64,000 nucleotides of DNA, taken from NCBI GenBank assembly GCA_021401465.1, contig JADDMT010000069.1, positions 1 through 64,000 on the forward strand, written 5' to 3'. This DNA comes from Teratosphaeria epicoccoides. Taxonomy: Eukaryota; Ascomycota; Dothideomycetes; Mycosphaerellales; Teratosphaeriaceae. Below, piece by piece: positions 9,983 to 21,618 of the stretch (its first letter is position 1; each line of letters starts with the position of its first letter). Under the pieces are notes generated by a model that was given only the letters and a program-made list of their open reading frames with translations, was not told the DNA's origin and did not search any database. A program made the translations under genes and the position numbers.

Positions 9983-11717
9983 GCATTCGTCTGCTCCTGT
10001 CTACGGCGTGTGCTAGGAACTGCGGCATTGCCAGGCTTGCGGACGCAGTGGACATGACTCAATATCGGTCCCGAGCCGGCCACGAGGACCTGTGGCCCAG
10101 GTCACTGGTCGATGCAGACACGTCGAGATGTCCTAGCACCAGCGAGGTCTTGGCTGGTCACTACCATCAATTTTGCACGCGATGATCAAAAGTCGCTTGT
10201 GTCCCCAAGCCTCGCCGCTCTCCATCAACGCTTATCAATCTCTCCAGCGGCGACATCACGCACAAACACGCAAATCAAGCGCTGCTGCAACTCGCGCTGC
10301 TGTCAGACTTGTATTAATGCTCTTGAGGAACAGCATGAGGGAGGGACTGCTGAAGGACGTCGATGACTTGGTGACTGAGTGGAGAGAATGCAGGGCCGGG
10401 CGGGATGGAGAGGGTGAACTGAGAGGGTGAAAATTGGCTGCGGCGGTTGTGGAGGGGGAGAAAGGAGAAGGAGAGGCATTTGAAGTGCTAGAGGCCTCCG
10501 ATGTTGGCAATTGCTATAAGCCCGTTTCTGGGCCAGTCGGGGTCGACCACCATTGATAGCTCCAGACGAATGCTAGGTACATCTTTCCGCCCAGTGTCCT
10601 GCTGTCGTTGCGATGACTACATCAGCTCACGAGAGCGAAGCGCGCATATCCAAACCACACTAATATTGCCCGCGCAGCAACTCGCGGAAGCAAAACATCA
10701 CTCCCCTCTGATCACACTCCTGCGTCTTCCATCGGCCTCTCCGTCCGCCACCTTCTGCCTGCGTTCCGGCAGGAACAGGAGCTGAAGCTTTCGAACAGGC
10801 TACTCACTAGGAGACGTATGAAAAATGAACCCCCCCAAAAAGAACCCCCCATCTCGTCAAACCTGGGTGGGACGAAGGGGCGTCGCTTCCCTGCTTGACA
10901 CTGATTCCGAGATCCGAGAAAAACGTCGGGAGATATCTCAGGATGCTGTGGAGATTTGAAACCTCGGAAGGCAAAACCGCCAAAGGACGCGGGAGCACGG
11001 CATCGGAATGTACCAGCCTGTCGACCGCGTGGGGAGAAAGAGCATAGATGTCTGGACGTCTCAAGCCAGCAGTGTGGACAGTGCTCTGCCTTCAGGATCT
11101 TCGCGCACCGCGGCGATTCCTCCTCGGGACTCCTGTCCCTCCCGCCCGAGCTCTCTAACGCCAATTACGAGTCTGTCTCCGCCCCTCACGACCTCGACCG
11201 CCCCAGGCAATGAAGATCGATCTCCGCAACGCTATTGCCTACCATCCCGAGCCAAACCTACTTCGCCAGCAAAGCATCAATCAGTCCTCTCCCCTTCTGC
11301 TCTGCAAGTCGCACAGTGGAAGTCCACCTCAGCGTCGACGAGCAGCCACACACACACACTTCAAAACCGACCAGACCATCCCTTCTCCCAGCTTTCCATA
11401 GCCTATCGCTGTGCGAGCCGAGTCGAGTCGAGACGCGGAGGACACGGGAGTTTTCAACATCCAGATCCCGAGTCACGGTTCAGCATGTCGACGCCCCTGA
11501 GGCCGGGAGAGCAAGCAGGTCGGAGAACGCGACATAAATGAAGCGGCACCTTCCATTTCCGACGAAGTGCTGCTACCGCTGCCGCTGTTCCAGCACACGG
11601 CTCAGAATATATCCAGTTTAGTGCGCGCCCGACCTCGGCCGCAGGGCACTCGCACCTCGAGGTCGGAAACGAACCAAAGATCCCCACAAGGCGAAAGCAC
11701 AGCCCGTCCCCTCAGTC
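9983..11717. other. 1.7-kb spacer between convergent COQ2 and COX18
   Basis: Overlapping short frames occur on both strands (10712-11164 -, 11008-11541 +, 11210-11401 +). Their compositions are biased to Ser/Arg/Pro and they have no recognisable domain. The spacer is longer than two 3' UTRs need, so a short non-coding or lineage-specific gene is possible but unsupported. Confidence 0.35.
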
Positions 11718-13148
11718 CTACCACTCCCTCTGGACCTTCCACCTCAACGGCCGCTTGCAAGGCTGCAGCCCCTTCCGGATCGGCATCCTGATATCCAACC
11801 ACCTCCTCTGCAGACCGGCGACCAGCTGGCTACTCAGAATGTACAGAAGGATGCCTGCCGGCATCTTGATGGCCGCCAGGGCAAAGAGATACGCGAGAGT
11901 GAGCTGCGCCGTCTGCAAAGTGCTCAGACGCGGGAGCAGAGAGCGTTCTTGCATTTTGTCCATTCTCTTTGGGACGACGCTTTCTTGCAGGTCTGTCAGC
12001 AGCGCTTTTTGCTCGGCAGTCAGGTGGGAGAGCAAGGGGTCGACATCCGCTGGAGGACGTCCTTGGGCAGGTTTCTTTGACCTTGGATCCGCCGAGTCGT
12101 GTTGTTGGACAGGTTTCTTTGGTTTCTGGGAAGAAGGAGAAGAAGCTTCTTTCCCAAGCCGGTTCGCGGCTCGTGCGGCCGTGAAGATGTTCCACATCAT
12201 GTACACTGCGAGCGCGAGGGGGAGGCAGAAGGTGGGATCAGGCTGGGTGAGGTCGAGACACCAGGGCAGGCCTTCGACTTTCATGGTGGGGTCGAAATCG
12301 CTGGCTGGGTCCAGCAGCTGCGAGGCGCTCTCTGTTGCCTCATCGAGAGCAGTGGTCGTACCGGTGCTTTCGGTGGCGGCTTGTGCCGTCTCGGTGCTGG
12401 ATGATGCTTCCGAGACGTCTGGTTTACGCTCGTTCAGTCCGTAGATCCAGCTCCGCCAGCCTTCTTGCGTGTCTGCAGGAAGCGCATTCCCCTCTCTGGT
12501 GACGTCAGGTTGCATGTTCTTCGCCATGATGGTGTTGATGCCGTCCCACACCGACTGCAGCGGATGGAGCAGAAGTGACAGCAAGCCCTCCTTCGCTCCT
12601 GCCTTGACTCGGATGGTCTCGGTCATGGCGATCAACGTGCCGAAGCCGAGCAAGCCCCTCCAGTGCCGGTAGGGTGCACCGAACTGCCGGCCCAGCTCAT
12701 TCATCGCCCTCCGCCTGACGTGGAATCTCCGCCAATTGCCGCGGAGGAGGGCTCGTAATCTGGCGGCGGGCGAGAAGCGCGCGTGCTCCAGCGCGTGCTC
12801 GTCTTGCCTCGCCAACCTGGCCGCCTCTCCGCTGGTGTTGGCCAGCATGATCCGGGTGTTGGCGACGGGAATGAGCAGTGCGTGGGTCTGGGCGGCACGG
12901 CGCTGCGGCACGTGGGAGACATGGTAGACGACGAGGCCCCGGGCGACGAGGGCGGACAGAGGGATGACGGCATACCACGGCAGACCGGTGCTGTGCAGGA
13001 GATCCAGGCCGCAATGGAGAGGCGAGACGACGGCATCGAGCAGAGAGGAGGTCTGGGGCGCTGAAGCGGAGAAGTGTCTGGGCGTAGGCGGGGGGGATGC
13101 ACGAGCACGAGCACGTACAGGCAGCCTGGCCACGCCAATTGACGCCAT
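11718..13148 (-). CDS. COX18: mitochondrial insertase of the Oxa1 family (Cox18)
   Basis: Cox18 translocates the C-terminal part of cytochrome oxidase subunit 2 across the inner membrane. From ATG 13148 the protein is 476 aa; ATG 13169 would add seven residues. After an Arg-rich presequence comes the conserved start of the domain (LLHSTGLPWYAVIPLSALVAR), then a basic matrix loop. Further membrane segments follow at WRGLLGFGTLIAMTETI, FCLPLALAVYMMWNIF and LTLAYLFALAAIKMPAGILLYI. Two low-complexity inserts (Ser/Thr/Ala-rich near the middle, Lys/Pro-rich after the fourth helix) make it longer than yeast Cox18. Assignment to Cox18 rather than Oxa1 rests on the domain's N-terminal wording. It is divergent from ALG11. 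Confidence 0.8.
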   Translation of the reverse strand: MASIGVARLPVRARARASPPPTPRHFSASAPQTSSLLDAVVSPLHCGLDLLHSTGLPWYAVIPLSALVARGLVVYHVSHVPQRRAAQTHALLIPVANTRIMLANTSGEAARLARQDEHALEHARFSPAARLRALLRGNWRRFHVRRRAMNELGRQFGAPYRHWRGLLGFGTLIAMTETIRVKAGAKEGLLSLLLHPLQSVWDGINTIMAKNMQPDVTREGNALPADTQEGWRSWIYGLNERKPDVSEASSSTETAQAATESTGTTTALDEATESASQLLDPASDFDPTMKVEGLPWCLDLTQPDPTFCLPLALAVYMMWNIFTAARAANRLGKEASSPSSQKPKKPVQQHDSADPRSKKPAQGRPPADVDPLLSHLTAEQKALLTDLQESVVPKRMDKMQERSLLPRLSTLQTAQLTLAYLFALAAIKMPAGILLYILSSQLVAGLQRRWLDIRMPIRKGLQPCKRPLRWKVQREW

Positions 13149-13549
13149 CACACCTCGTTTGCAGCACATGAAAGATGACGCCTCACGTGATGATGATTTC
13201 CGGGACCTGACTCGACACGGAAGGCACGTTCGTCGTTGGCGTGATGGGAGGTGGAGACAGTGGAGGGGTCAGCCGCACCTGCCGACGGGAGGGGCCGTGT
13301 GTGGCGTCATGCAGATCGCGCCTGCCGCGTTTCACGCCTGACGTCGGCCACGTGTGACAGCCAGGTCGGAGTCGGTGAATGACTGATGATGGATGGCGGA
13401 TGGCTGATGACTGTGGACGGGACGGGAGAGAGCGCAGGTGACAATCAATCAAATCCAACACGATGCAGCTGAGAAAATCGATGTAAAAGAAGCAATCGCC
13501 CCGTCCTTCCTGCCAGGCAATTTCATTAATCATTGCCGAGACGGGAGAG
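13149..13549. promoter_or_regulatory. divergent COX18/ALG11 promoter with TCACGTGA
   Basis: A palindromic TCACGTGA lies at 13183-13190, about 35 bp from the COX18 start, and a second CACGTG occurs near 13349-13354. Such boxes are Cbf1/bHLH-type sites. No clear TATA box was seen for either gene. Confidence 0.4.
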
Positions 13550-15297
13550 ATGGCGGTGGTGTTGAGCGTGCTGGCGCTGTTGCTGGGTCTGGCGGTGACG
13601 TTGGGCGTGTCCCCGTGCCTGTTTCGCGTCGTGGGCCGACAGTGGGGCGCGGCCATCAGGAGCCGGTCCCGGCAGCGACGGGACTTGCTGATGCGTCGCG
13701 CGGCGAGTGCGGAAGAAGCGGAGCAGCGAGCGGACTCGAGCACCAGTCTGGATGAGGAGTGGGAGAAGGTGGATCAGGGCACTCAGAATCATAGTGGTAG
13801 CACGACCCCCGCCCGCCCACCCAGCAACACCCGCCGCGCCCACATCAACAACCATCACGACTACTCCGGCGTCATCGCCTTCTTCCATCCCTTCTGCAAT
13901 GCCGGCGGCGGCGGCGAGAGGGTGCTGTGGGCCGCCATCCTCGCCACCCAGGCCCGCTACCCCCGCGCCCTCTGCCTCGTCTACACCGGCGACCACGATG
14001 CCTCCAAAGACGTCATCTTGGCCAATGTCAAGACCCGCTTCAATATCCACCTGGCCCCGTCGCGCATCGCCTTCCTGTACCTGAGCGCGCGTGACTACGT
14101 CCTCGCCTCCAAATGGCCACGCTTCACCCTCCTCGGCCAGTCGCTCGGCTCTCTCATCCTCGCGTGGGAAGCCTTTGCCCTCCTGGCCCCCGACATCTAC
14201 ATCGACACCATGGGCTACGCCTTCACCTCCGCCCTCTGCAACTGGCTCTTCCCCTCCGTCCCGACCGCATCCTACGTTCACTACCCCACCATCTCCACCG
14301 ATATGCTCGCCTCCCTCCGATCCGACATCGACTCGGGCCACGGCTTGAACGCCGGTCTCGGCAAGGGCACAAAAGGAAAGCTGAAGCAGCTGTACTGGCA
14401 ATACTTTGCGACCCTCTACTCGTGGGTCGGCGGCTCGGTGGATGTCGTCATGACCAACTCCACCTGGACGCAGAACCATGTGCAAGCGCTGTGGCAGAAC
14501 GCCAGAAAGAGCAGGGGCAAGAAGCACGAAATCTCCGTCCTGTACCCTCCGTGCCCCGTGGAAGAACTCGTGGATAAGATCCCGCTCGACCCCGCAAGCG
14601 AAACGGTGCGAACGAGAAACATCCTCTACATCGCGCAGTTCCGCCCGGAGAAGATGCACGACACCATCATCTCCGCCTTTCACACCTTTTTGAAATCCCA
14701 TCACCATCTGTGGGATTCACCCTCGTCGACGAAACCCACCCTGGTGCTTGTCGGCAGTGTGCGCGATGATCACGACGAGAAGCGAGTCTACAAACTGCGC
14801 TTACAGGCGCAAGACATCAAGGATAACGTGCAGTTCGTCATCAATGCGAAATGGGACCAGATCCTGCACTTGCTCGAGACCAGCTCCGTCGGCGTGAATG
14901 GCATGTGGAACGAGCACTTCGGCATCGGCGTCGTCGAGTACCAAGCCGCGGGGTTGATCGCCGTCGTGAACGACAGCGGAGGTCCCAAGCACGACATCGT
15001 CGTCCCCATCGACGGTGAACCGACGGGTGAGTTTGACAACGCTCAATCGAAGATGGGCGAAACCGCTGACGCTAACGTGGGTCGCCAGGCTTCCACGCCA
15101 CGACGCCTGAAGAATTCGCCCAAGGGTTCGCCCGGGCGCTGAGCTTGGACGACGAAGAGGCGTTGGCAATGAGGCGGCGGGCGAGACAGAGCAGCTGGAG
15201 GTTTTCCGAGCACGTCTTCGCCGAGGCATGGCTCCGGCAGATGGAGGTCTTGGTTGCGCTCGCCCGTGGCGGCGGGCCTGATGGGGACCGCATGTAG
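13550..15297 (+). CDS. ALG11: ALG11, GDP-mannose:dolichol-linked alpha-1,2-mannosyltransferase (join 13550..15026, 15089..15297)
   Basis: ALG11 adds the fourth and fifth mannoses to the dolichol-linked N-glycan precursor on the cytosolic face of the ER. Two exons give 561 aa. The intron at 15027-15088 (62 bp) begins GTGAGT, has a CTAAC branch site and ends CAG. Splicing restores the conserved DGEPTGF junction and removes a frame that would otherwise stop at 15142. Features: an N-terminal membrane anchor (residues 1-25), the family hallmark FFHPFCNAGGGGERVLW (about 107-123), YVHYPTISTDML, and the GT-B donor-site motif EHFGIGVVE (EX7E) followed by NDSGGPKHDIV. ATG 13550 leaves the anchor intact. 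The stop codon lies inside a tandem duplication (15291-15363). Confidence 0.94.
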
Positions 15298-15363
15298 TCG
15301 TGATCGGACGATGTTGTGAAGTGCGACGCATGTAGCCGTGATCGGACGATGTTGTGAAGTGCG
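15291..15363 (+). repeat. 38-bp tandem duplication over the ALG11 stop codon
   Basis: Unit one is 15291-15328 and unit two is 15329-15363; they differ at one position over 35 aligned bases. The duplicated segment carries the terminal Met codon and TAG stop, so a second CATGTAG lies 38 bp downstream in the 3' UTR. Confidence 0.9.
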
Positions 15364-17614
15364 TGGAGCATTTGGTCCGGGACATGTTGCACCGAAAAAA
15401 GTTTCCTCACGCCTTGATTTGCATTGGCACTGTTGCGGGCCCCTCCAACCGATCGAATGTGACGATGTGCAAGCCCGCCCCCGATCACGCACGCCCACCG
15501 GTGACACGAGCGCCACCTCGTCAAATTCCATCGATCCGTGACCGGAGGCGGGAAAATCCAGCGAGCGCGTCGAGCGAGGCGTGCAGGGCTCTCTGAAAAA
15601 TGACGCCCGACGACCAAAGCACCGGCGAGCTTCGTCAAGTTTCCTTCCACGATATTTGAATCAACTACCAACAACCTCATTGAATGAATGAAAGAATCTC
15701 CCCGCTCTCTCTTGTATATATATCCCATCCCATCCCATCCCATCCCATCCCGACCCCCCTCGCCATACCCAAAACGCGCCACCACTCCGGAGAAGGAAAA
15801 ACAAACCACCCATGCACTCCCGGACCACTCGCCAAACCTGCCACACCCGCTATCACCATCATGACCATCGACCCACCACCACATGGTCGTCGACCGCTTC
15901 GGCTGCTCCCTCCCCGCCTGCTGAGACCGCCGCTGGCTCCCGCAGTCTGCACGCCGAGCTGCTGACAGATCTCGCCGCTCGGCGCAGATGCACGGGGTTT
16001 CGAGCGAGTTTTGGGTTGGGGGGGGCGCGAGATTTCGGGAGTCTTGGGAGGAGATTGCGGGGGAGCGGGCGAGGCACACTCGGGGCGGGGCGCTGAGGCG
16101 GGGGACGAGAGCGAGGGTGGTGCGTTGAGGGGGGGGCAGGGGTGTTTGCGGGAGCGTGGAGGCCGTCTGTGGTGGGTTGTGGGTATGGCATGAAGCTGCG
16201 ATGTCAAGAAGCGACGCTTGGATTTGAGCGTCGTTTGCGACCTTCCTGTAGAGAGGGATTGGGGAGTGGTGGCGCAGGGGTTGCCTCGACTGTGATACCG
16301 CGGTTTTCAAGATGTACACGTGTGCGGCAAGCAGCGCGGGCAGTAGCACCGCTTTTGCACCGTCCCAGGGACGCTCGCGCTCGCTGCTCGGCTCAGTCCA
16401 CTGTGCTCCCCATCGGCACGTGGAAGGAGCTACACTCGGCCTACCATTGTGGTCATCGAAGTGAAAGATTCTCTGCGACAGCGCTCCGTGGTCGAGGCTG
16501 GATGGTCGTTGCATGGCGACCGCCGTTCAAAAAGGCGTCCAAGGATCGATCCTCTCTGCAGCCATCGCGGCTGATCAGCAGCTTCGTGCCAGACGCCCAC
16601 GATCCCCACGGCTGCATCTTAGGCTTGGGAGTGCGCACGAGGGCGAGGCCGGGCGGCGTCGTGAGAGGCATTGCGAGCCGTGCTCTCAGCGGAAGCGAAT
16701 GGTGTTGCTTAGATGAGCGGGTGGTGATGAGATCCGGACGGACTCGTCGAGAGTAAGATCGCTCGACGACACTGTATACCAGTCGTAATCTCAAGGCGTG
16801 TTTCGACCTGTGCATCTCGTCAGGTGAATTGCAGAGCATTTTTGGCATCCCTCGTACGCTTTGATGTTGCCATTGGGGCTTGCCTGTTTGCCTTGAGACA
16901 TATCGTTGCCCGTGCTCAGTCCGTGCCAGCAATGGCGTAGCCTGCACTTCGACACCGTGGTACAGCCCATGACCACCGTTGCCGTTGCCTTCTCCGGTCG
17001 ACACAAGCACCGACTGGTCAACCACGTCAACAAAATCCTTTCCGGCCATGATCATACGCGTCAACTTCTAGGTCTACTCATCTCGCCCACACTTCTCGTC
17101 AAACCTCAAGCCAAGTGCCTCAAATCGAACGCTGGACAACCTGCCAAACCTGCCAACGCACAGGACACATGCACACCATAATCATGGTCATCGACTGCTT
17201 CCGCTGCACCCAAAAATGCTGCAACGACGCAACGAACTTATGCCGCGGTTGGACGGCAGAGCTGATCCAGATGCTACCGGATATGGCATACCTGAATCGG
17301 CTGCATGGCCGGTGCGCGACTCTGCGGATGCGAAGTGGCGCGAGGCCGGGCTGTGGTACGCTACAGGTAAGGAGATGTGGGCAACGATGGATTTGGTCTT
17401 TGAGAGGTAGCCATGGAGTCTGTCTGGTCAGTGTTGTAGTCTTCAACAAGCTCTGGGGAAAGGACACCGGGCCCGAACGCAATGAGCGTTGCCAGTTTTG
17501 ATTGACATGTCTGGCGGTGGCTGCCGAATGCCTCGACCAGCGTCTTTGCGGCAGTCTCACCATCCGTGAGTGTCTCAATGATGTCGTGATGCTGAGCGAT
17601 CAATTCAGACATCA
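15364..17614. other. 2.3-kb spacer between convergent ALG11 and RUD3, with a CCCAT microsatellite
   Basis: It contains about five CCCAT units at 15723-15751, preceded by an AT dinucleotide run. Long open frames, for example 15072-16514 on the - strand, come from high GC and skewed composition. They read as low complexity with no recognisable domain. I see no supported gene. Confidence 0.4.
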
Positions 17615-19548
17615 CTACTTCGCGCCATCCTTCCCCTGTCCGCTGCTGTCTGTCCTCCTCAAATCCGGACTCGGCGGTGCCCTGCCGACTGCCGGACTCC
17701 CAATCCCACCCTGACTAGCAATGCTAACACTCCTGACGCTCCCTGTCCGACTTCTATTTCCTGACTCGGCCTCCCTTTCTAAAAACTCACTCCAAAGCTC
17801 AGCCAGGCTTTCTCTACCCGCCACACCAGGTGACTCCGGCACGAAGTCTGCACTTAAGCTCGGCGTGCTCGGGCTTCTTCGATATGGCGACACAGGGAGC
17901 TTGAGAGATCCTGTGTTTGAGCCGGCGCGCAAGAGTCCAGCCTGCTCTTTCTGCTCCTCGTTCCAGCCTAATAACGCAGAAATAAGTTGTAAAACTTGGA
18001 ACTTCTTCGGATCGCTGCGGTCGAGCGCAAGGAAGTGAAGGAAGTGGTTCGTGACGACTTGTCGATCGACGTTGTCTTCTGGCTTGCCACGCTTGAGGAA
18101 GCGCAACGCCTTTGTGAGGTGATCGTTAAGGATCACTGCCTCGTGCCGCAGCTTGCCGATCAGCAAGTTTTTCTCCTTGACTTCCTTCTCGAATGGCAGA
18201 GCACGCTGCAGCTCCTTCTTGGCGCTCTCGAGCCGTTGCTTCAGCTCGTTGGCGGTGTCTTCTGCAGACGTGGCCTGCTTCCGAAGCTCGTCAAGCTGCG
18301 CCGTTGACGATTCAACCATCTCCCTCAGTTCGCGCTTCCGCTCATCTTGCAAGTCTCGCAGCGCACGCTGCAGGCCGTCCACAGTACTGCTTTGCACCTC
18401 CACCTCGCCTCTGACCCGATCGTGGGCTTCTCGTGACACGCTCAGCTGTTCCTCCAGATCGCCTATTCGCTCCTCAAGCGCCTCTCGTCGTGATCTCTCC
18501 TCAGTCGCCAAGATTTCCCAATCTTGCATGGCCTGCTTGGCCACCTCGTACTCCTCACGGATGAACGCCTCCCGTGCCACCATGTCGTCCCGCTCTTTGG
18601 CCCAATTGCTCGTGGACAGGCTGGTCCGACTTCGGAGACTCTCCACCTCCGACGACTGCTCCTCCATCTGAGTGTTCAATGTGGATATCTGCTCTTGTAA
18701 TCTCTCATTTTCCTCTTTGACGTTGTTGTTGGACGACTCCAGTTCCTCGATCCTGCCTCTTGCCTGTTCGAGCTCTTCTGCGTCGTGCTTCAGTCGTTCG
18801 CCGAGCTGAGCACGAATAGTATTGACTTTGCCCAGCAGGTTTTTGTATTGCGTCTCAGCGTGGTCCTTGCTCTGCTGTATTTGCTCCAGCTCTCCCTTGA
18901 CGCCAGACACTTCCTCCTCATGCTTCTGTTGCAGGCTCTCAAGACTTTGTCGTAGCTTCGTGACTTCCTCTCGCAGGCTGTCCCGTTCTTGCTGTAATGC
19001 ATCAAATCGGGCCGTGGCATCCGAATCAGCCAGCGTATCTGATGTTGTCGTCTCTGGGCCCTCTTTGGCTGCCGACTGGAGCGGTTTGGCAGGCTTCTCC
19101 GTTCCGTTGGTAACATGTGACTCTCGCTGCTCGACTGGCGATGTTCGTTCTGGTGGGGACGAAGGCATGTGGAGCGAGTCTTCCTTGGTCACATGATGGG
19201 GTATCGAATCTTTCTGCTAGTCATGAGCCCGAGTAACCGCCTTGCGCAAAAATGCTGTTGCAACGTACTCTCGGTGACTCCGTTCCATCGTCTTCGTCGT
19301 CCTCGTCGTCCTGCTCCTGCGCTGGGTCCTTTTTGGCTCCATTCAACTCGCCTGTCTCGGCGCCGCCTTGCGCTTTGCCATTGGCCTTCTTCTTGCTCCT
19401 TTTCTTTTTCTTTGCTGCTAGACAGCCGCCGCGTCAGCGATTCGTCGAGTCCCGGAGACACCGTACAGACAGTTGTCTTGCTCGGAGACCCGCTCCTCCC
19501 AAACTCACCTGATTTACTCGTTGACTCTGGCGGGCCGACCGCCGACAT
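17615..19548 (-). CDS. RUD3: RUD3-like golgin with GRAB domain (join of 19509..19548, 19269..19417, 17615..19213)
   Basis: This is a cis-Golgi coiled-coil tether bound through an Arf1-recognising GRAB domain. Three exons give 595 aa. Exon 1 (13 codons + 1 nt) ends at GTGAGT; exon 2 runs from TAG|CAGCAAAG to CCGAGA|GTACGT; exon 3 starts after CTAGCAG. Splicing joins a Lys-rich block (AKKKKRSKKKANGKAQ) and an acidic block (EQDDEDDEDDGTE) to the coiled-coil region. Residues about 125-420 are a nearly continuous heptad coil. The segment NLLIGKLRHEAVILNDHLTK and the following RQVVTNHFLHFLAL...QEQAGL-type region match the GRAB part of Rud3/GMAP-210-like fungal golgins. A Ser-rich tail ends the protein. 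It could be named after another golgin, but the GRAB wording favours Rud3. Confidence 0.82.
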
Positions 19549-21618
19549 CGTGAATGCTTAAGGCCCGAAACAACGCTATGCAACGCACAATGAGTATTTC
19601 AGGGCAAGGTATGTTGTACTTCTACATCCATACTTCAGGATGCAGCCTGCAGCAGCCCATCTGACTAGCGCCGGCAATTCGCCGTTGTTCACACGATCGG
19701 TGACACGTTTCGTAGCTGGAAGCACAACTGAGTAATGACTGAAGCCGTGGATGCTCTTCATCCACCGATACCACCCTTGCACGGCTGCGAGACCTGCAGA
19801 TTGATATGTGGCATCACCCAACAGAAACACCCTCTGTCTGTACCCAACAATCGTTTCATCTAACCTGCATGCTTCACAAACTCGTTCCCACTAACTGGTT
19901 CATCACTAAGTCGCGCTTACCTAACCACACTTGCGGGACGAACCGCTCAGAATTTCCTACACCTTCACCTCCTGTCTCGGCCTCCTCTTCTCCTCTGACA
20001 AGATACCACGGTCCCAAAATACCCTTGTAGACTCTCGTCATAGCCATAGAGTCAGACACATTCCCGAGTGACCGAGATCGACGTAATCCACTTCCTGCCG
20101 TTCTAAATCCCGCCCTTTCGTCTCGACTGCCGTTGAGTGTGGGTGGGCGGGTTCGCTTTAGGCATACAAAATCCGTTCCATCATGTCATGCTGTTTCGAT
20201 AGCCTCGATTCGTATCAGCCGGCAAATCAGCCATCCTGCGACCATCCGACGTGTGGTGGAAGGTCTGCGGTGGATACGTCGTGGGCAGACGTCGTGATGT
20301 GATGCTAGCTACCCAGACGCAGAACCCGCATGACTTTCGTCTGTCCTTTTTGGTGAGTCAAGAGCTTCTCAGATCTCCGCGATCTATGTGCGCCGAATGT
20401 CCACTTGCTGCCATGGACTGAAAGGCTAGTACACTTGGCAGTATCGTCGATCAAGAAGCCAGAATAGTCAACATTTGGTCAGCTATCAGCATATGGAATT
20501 ATCTACAACACAAGCGATCTGCCCGATCACATAGGCTGCACTGAGCCAGGCACGGAGGCTCAACGGCTCTGCGTCGACCCTGGTGTATCGCCCGATTATG
20601 GATCAGCACATGCCGCGTGACCTCGACATTCGGCGAAGTTCTGGGAAGCACTGTATTGCCTTCAGATTGCGTGGGTCGGGGCTAATTCACTATGCCGAAG
20701 CTGAGTCCCCTTGAGAAGTCCCGGAAGGCGCAGCTAATAAGGAACTGGCTTGGTTGCACGAAATTGCAAACTACGTTTCGCGTTCGACCGAGAATACCGG
20801 GAGATGTTCGACTTCAGAACTACGGCGCCCAAGTAGTTCGACGAGGACGAGCGCGGGAGGGACATGGATCTGTATCGGCGGCGGCGGCGGCATACGCACT
20901 TTTGCTATGTCGGCGCCACGATCACGAATTTGTGACCTCACTAAAAGCAATGGCACATGAGCGAAGGACTCTTGCGAAAAAAGCTCTATCGCCACGTGGT
21001 CGCGCCCCGGGTGGGTAACAGCATTCCGCCGAAAGCTGAACTCATGATGCTCTCGGCGGACTGCTCCACATTTGTGGGTGCTGACAGTGAGGACTGCACA
21101 TGTCCGATTACCTTTGATGATGAGGATCTACAAGATGCTGCTCGGACAAGGAGACATTGATAGCAGGATGGAGATTTCTCTCATTGGCATCAGTTCTGAC
21201 GGCTGCTTAATGCGGCTGTGGCTGAGGCAACTGATGCGGAAGAATCGAGTACGCATTCGGCATGCAATTTCTTTTACGCATGCTCCGTCAGCAAAAGACG
21301 GCGATGTGCCTTGACAATGGCTTCCGCGCGACCCGCAAGGTCTGAGTGCCCGTCCGCAGGCTGAACGGTTCGCGGATGCGCACGGTGGAGGTGGCAGCCG
21401 GAGCTGCCATAGACGACCTCGCTTGCTCGGCAGTGGTCGTCTCTCTCGGACGAGCGGGCACAGCGCTCGATGTTCTATTGCGTACGTCCCGTGACAGATA
21501 CGGAGGGAAACTGCTGAGCGACAATCTGAAAATGCTATTGTAACGCTAGCTTCACTCGCGTGAGCCATTCGCTTGCACAAATGCATTATGAACGGCGTTC
21601 AAGTGGTGCTTCCCGATC
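19549..21618. other. 2-kb spacer upstream of RUD3; no gene seen
   Basis: Only short, overlapping, compositionally unremarkable frames are present (longest about 150 codons, 21128-21586 -). The first few hundred bases presumably hold the RUD3 promoter. No repeat or RNA gene was recognised. Confidence 0.35.

Noticed and set aside
13526..14707. 393-codon - strand frame over ALG11
   Set aside because: It is the antisense shadow of the ALG11 coding sequence and is Gly/Val/Glu-rich.
15723..15751. CCCAT repeat as a telomere-like or CRISPR-like array
   Set aside because: It is a short pentanucleotide microsatellite without spacers and not a known telomere unit.
15072..16514. 480-codon open frame on the - strand downstream of ALG11
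   Set aside because: It overlaps the true ALG11 last exon in antisense, is low complexity, and results from high GC with few stops.
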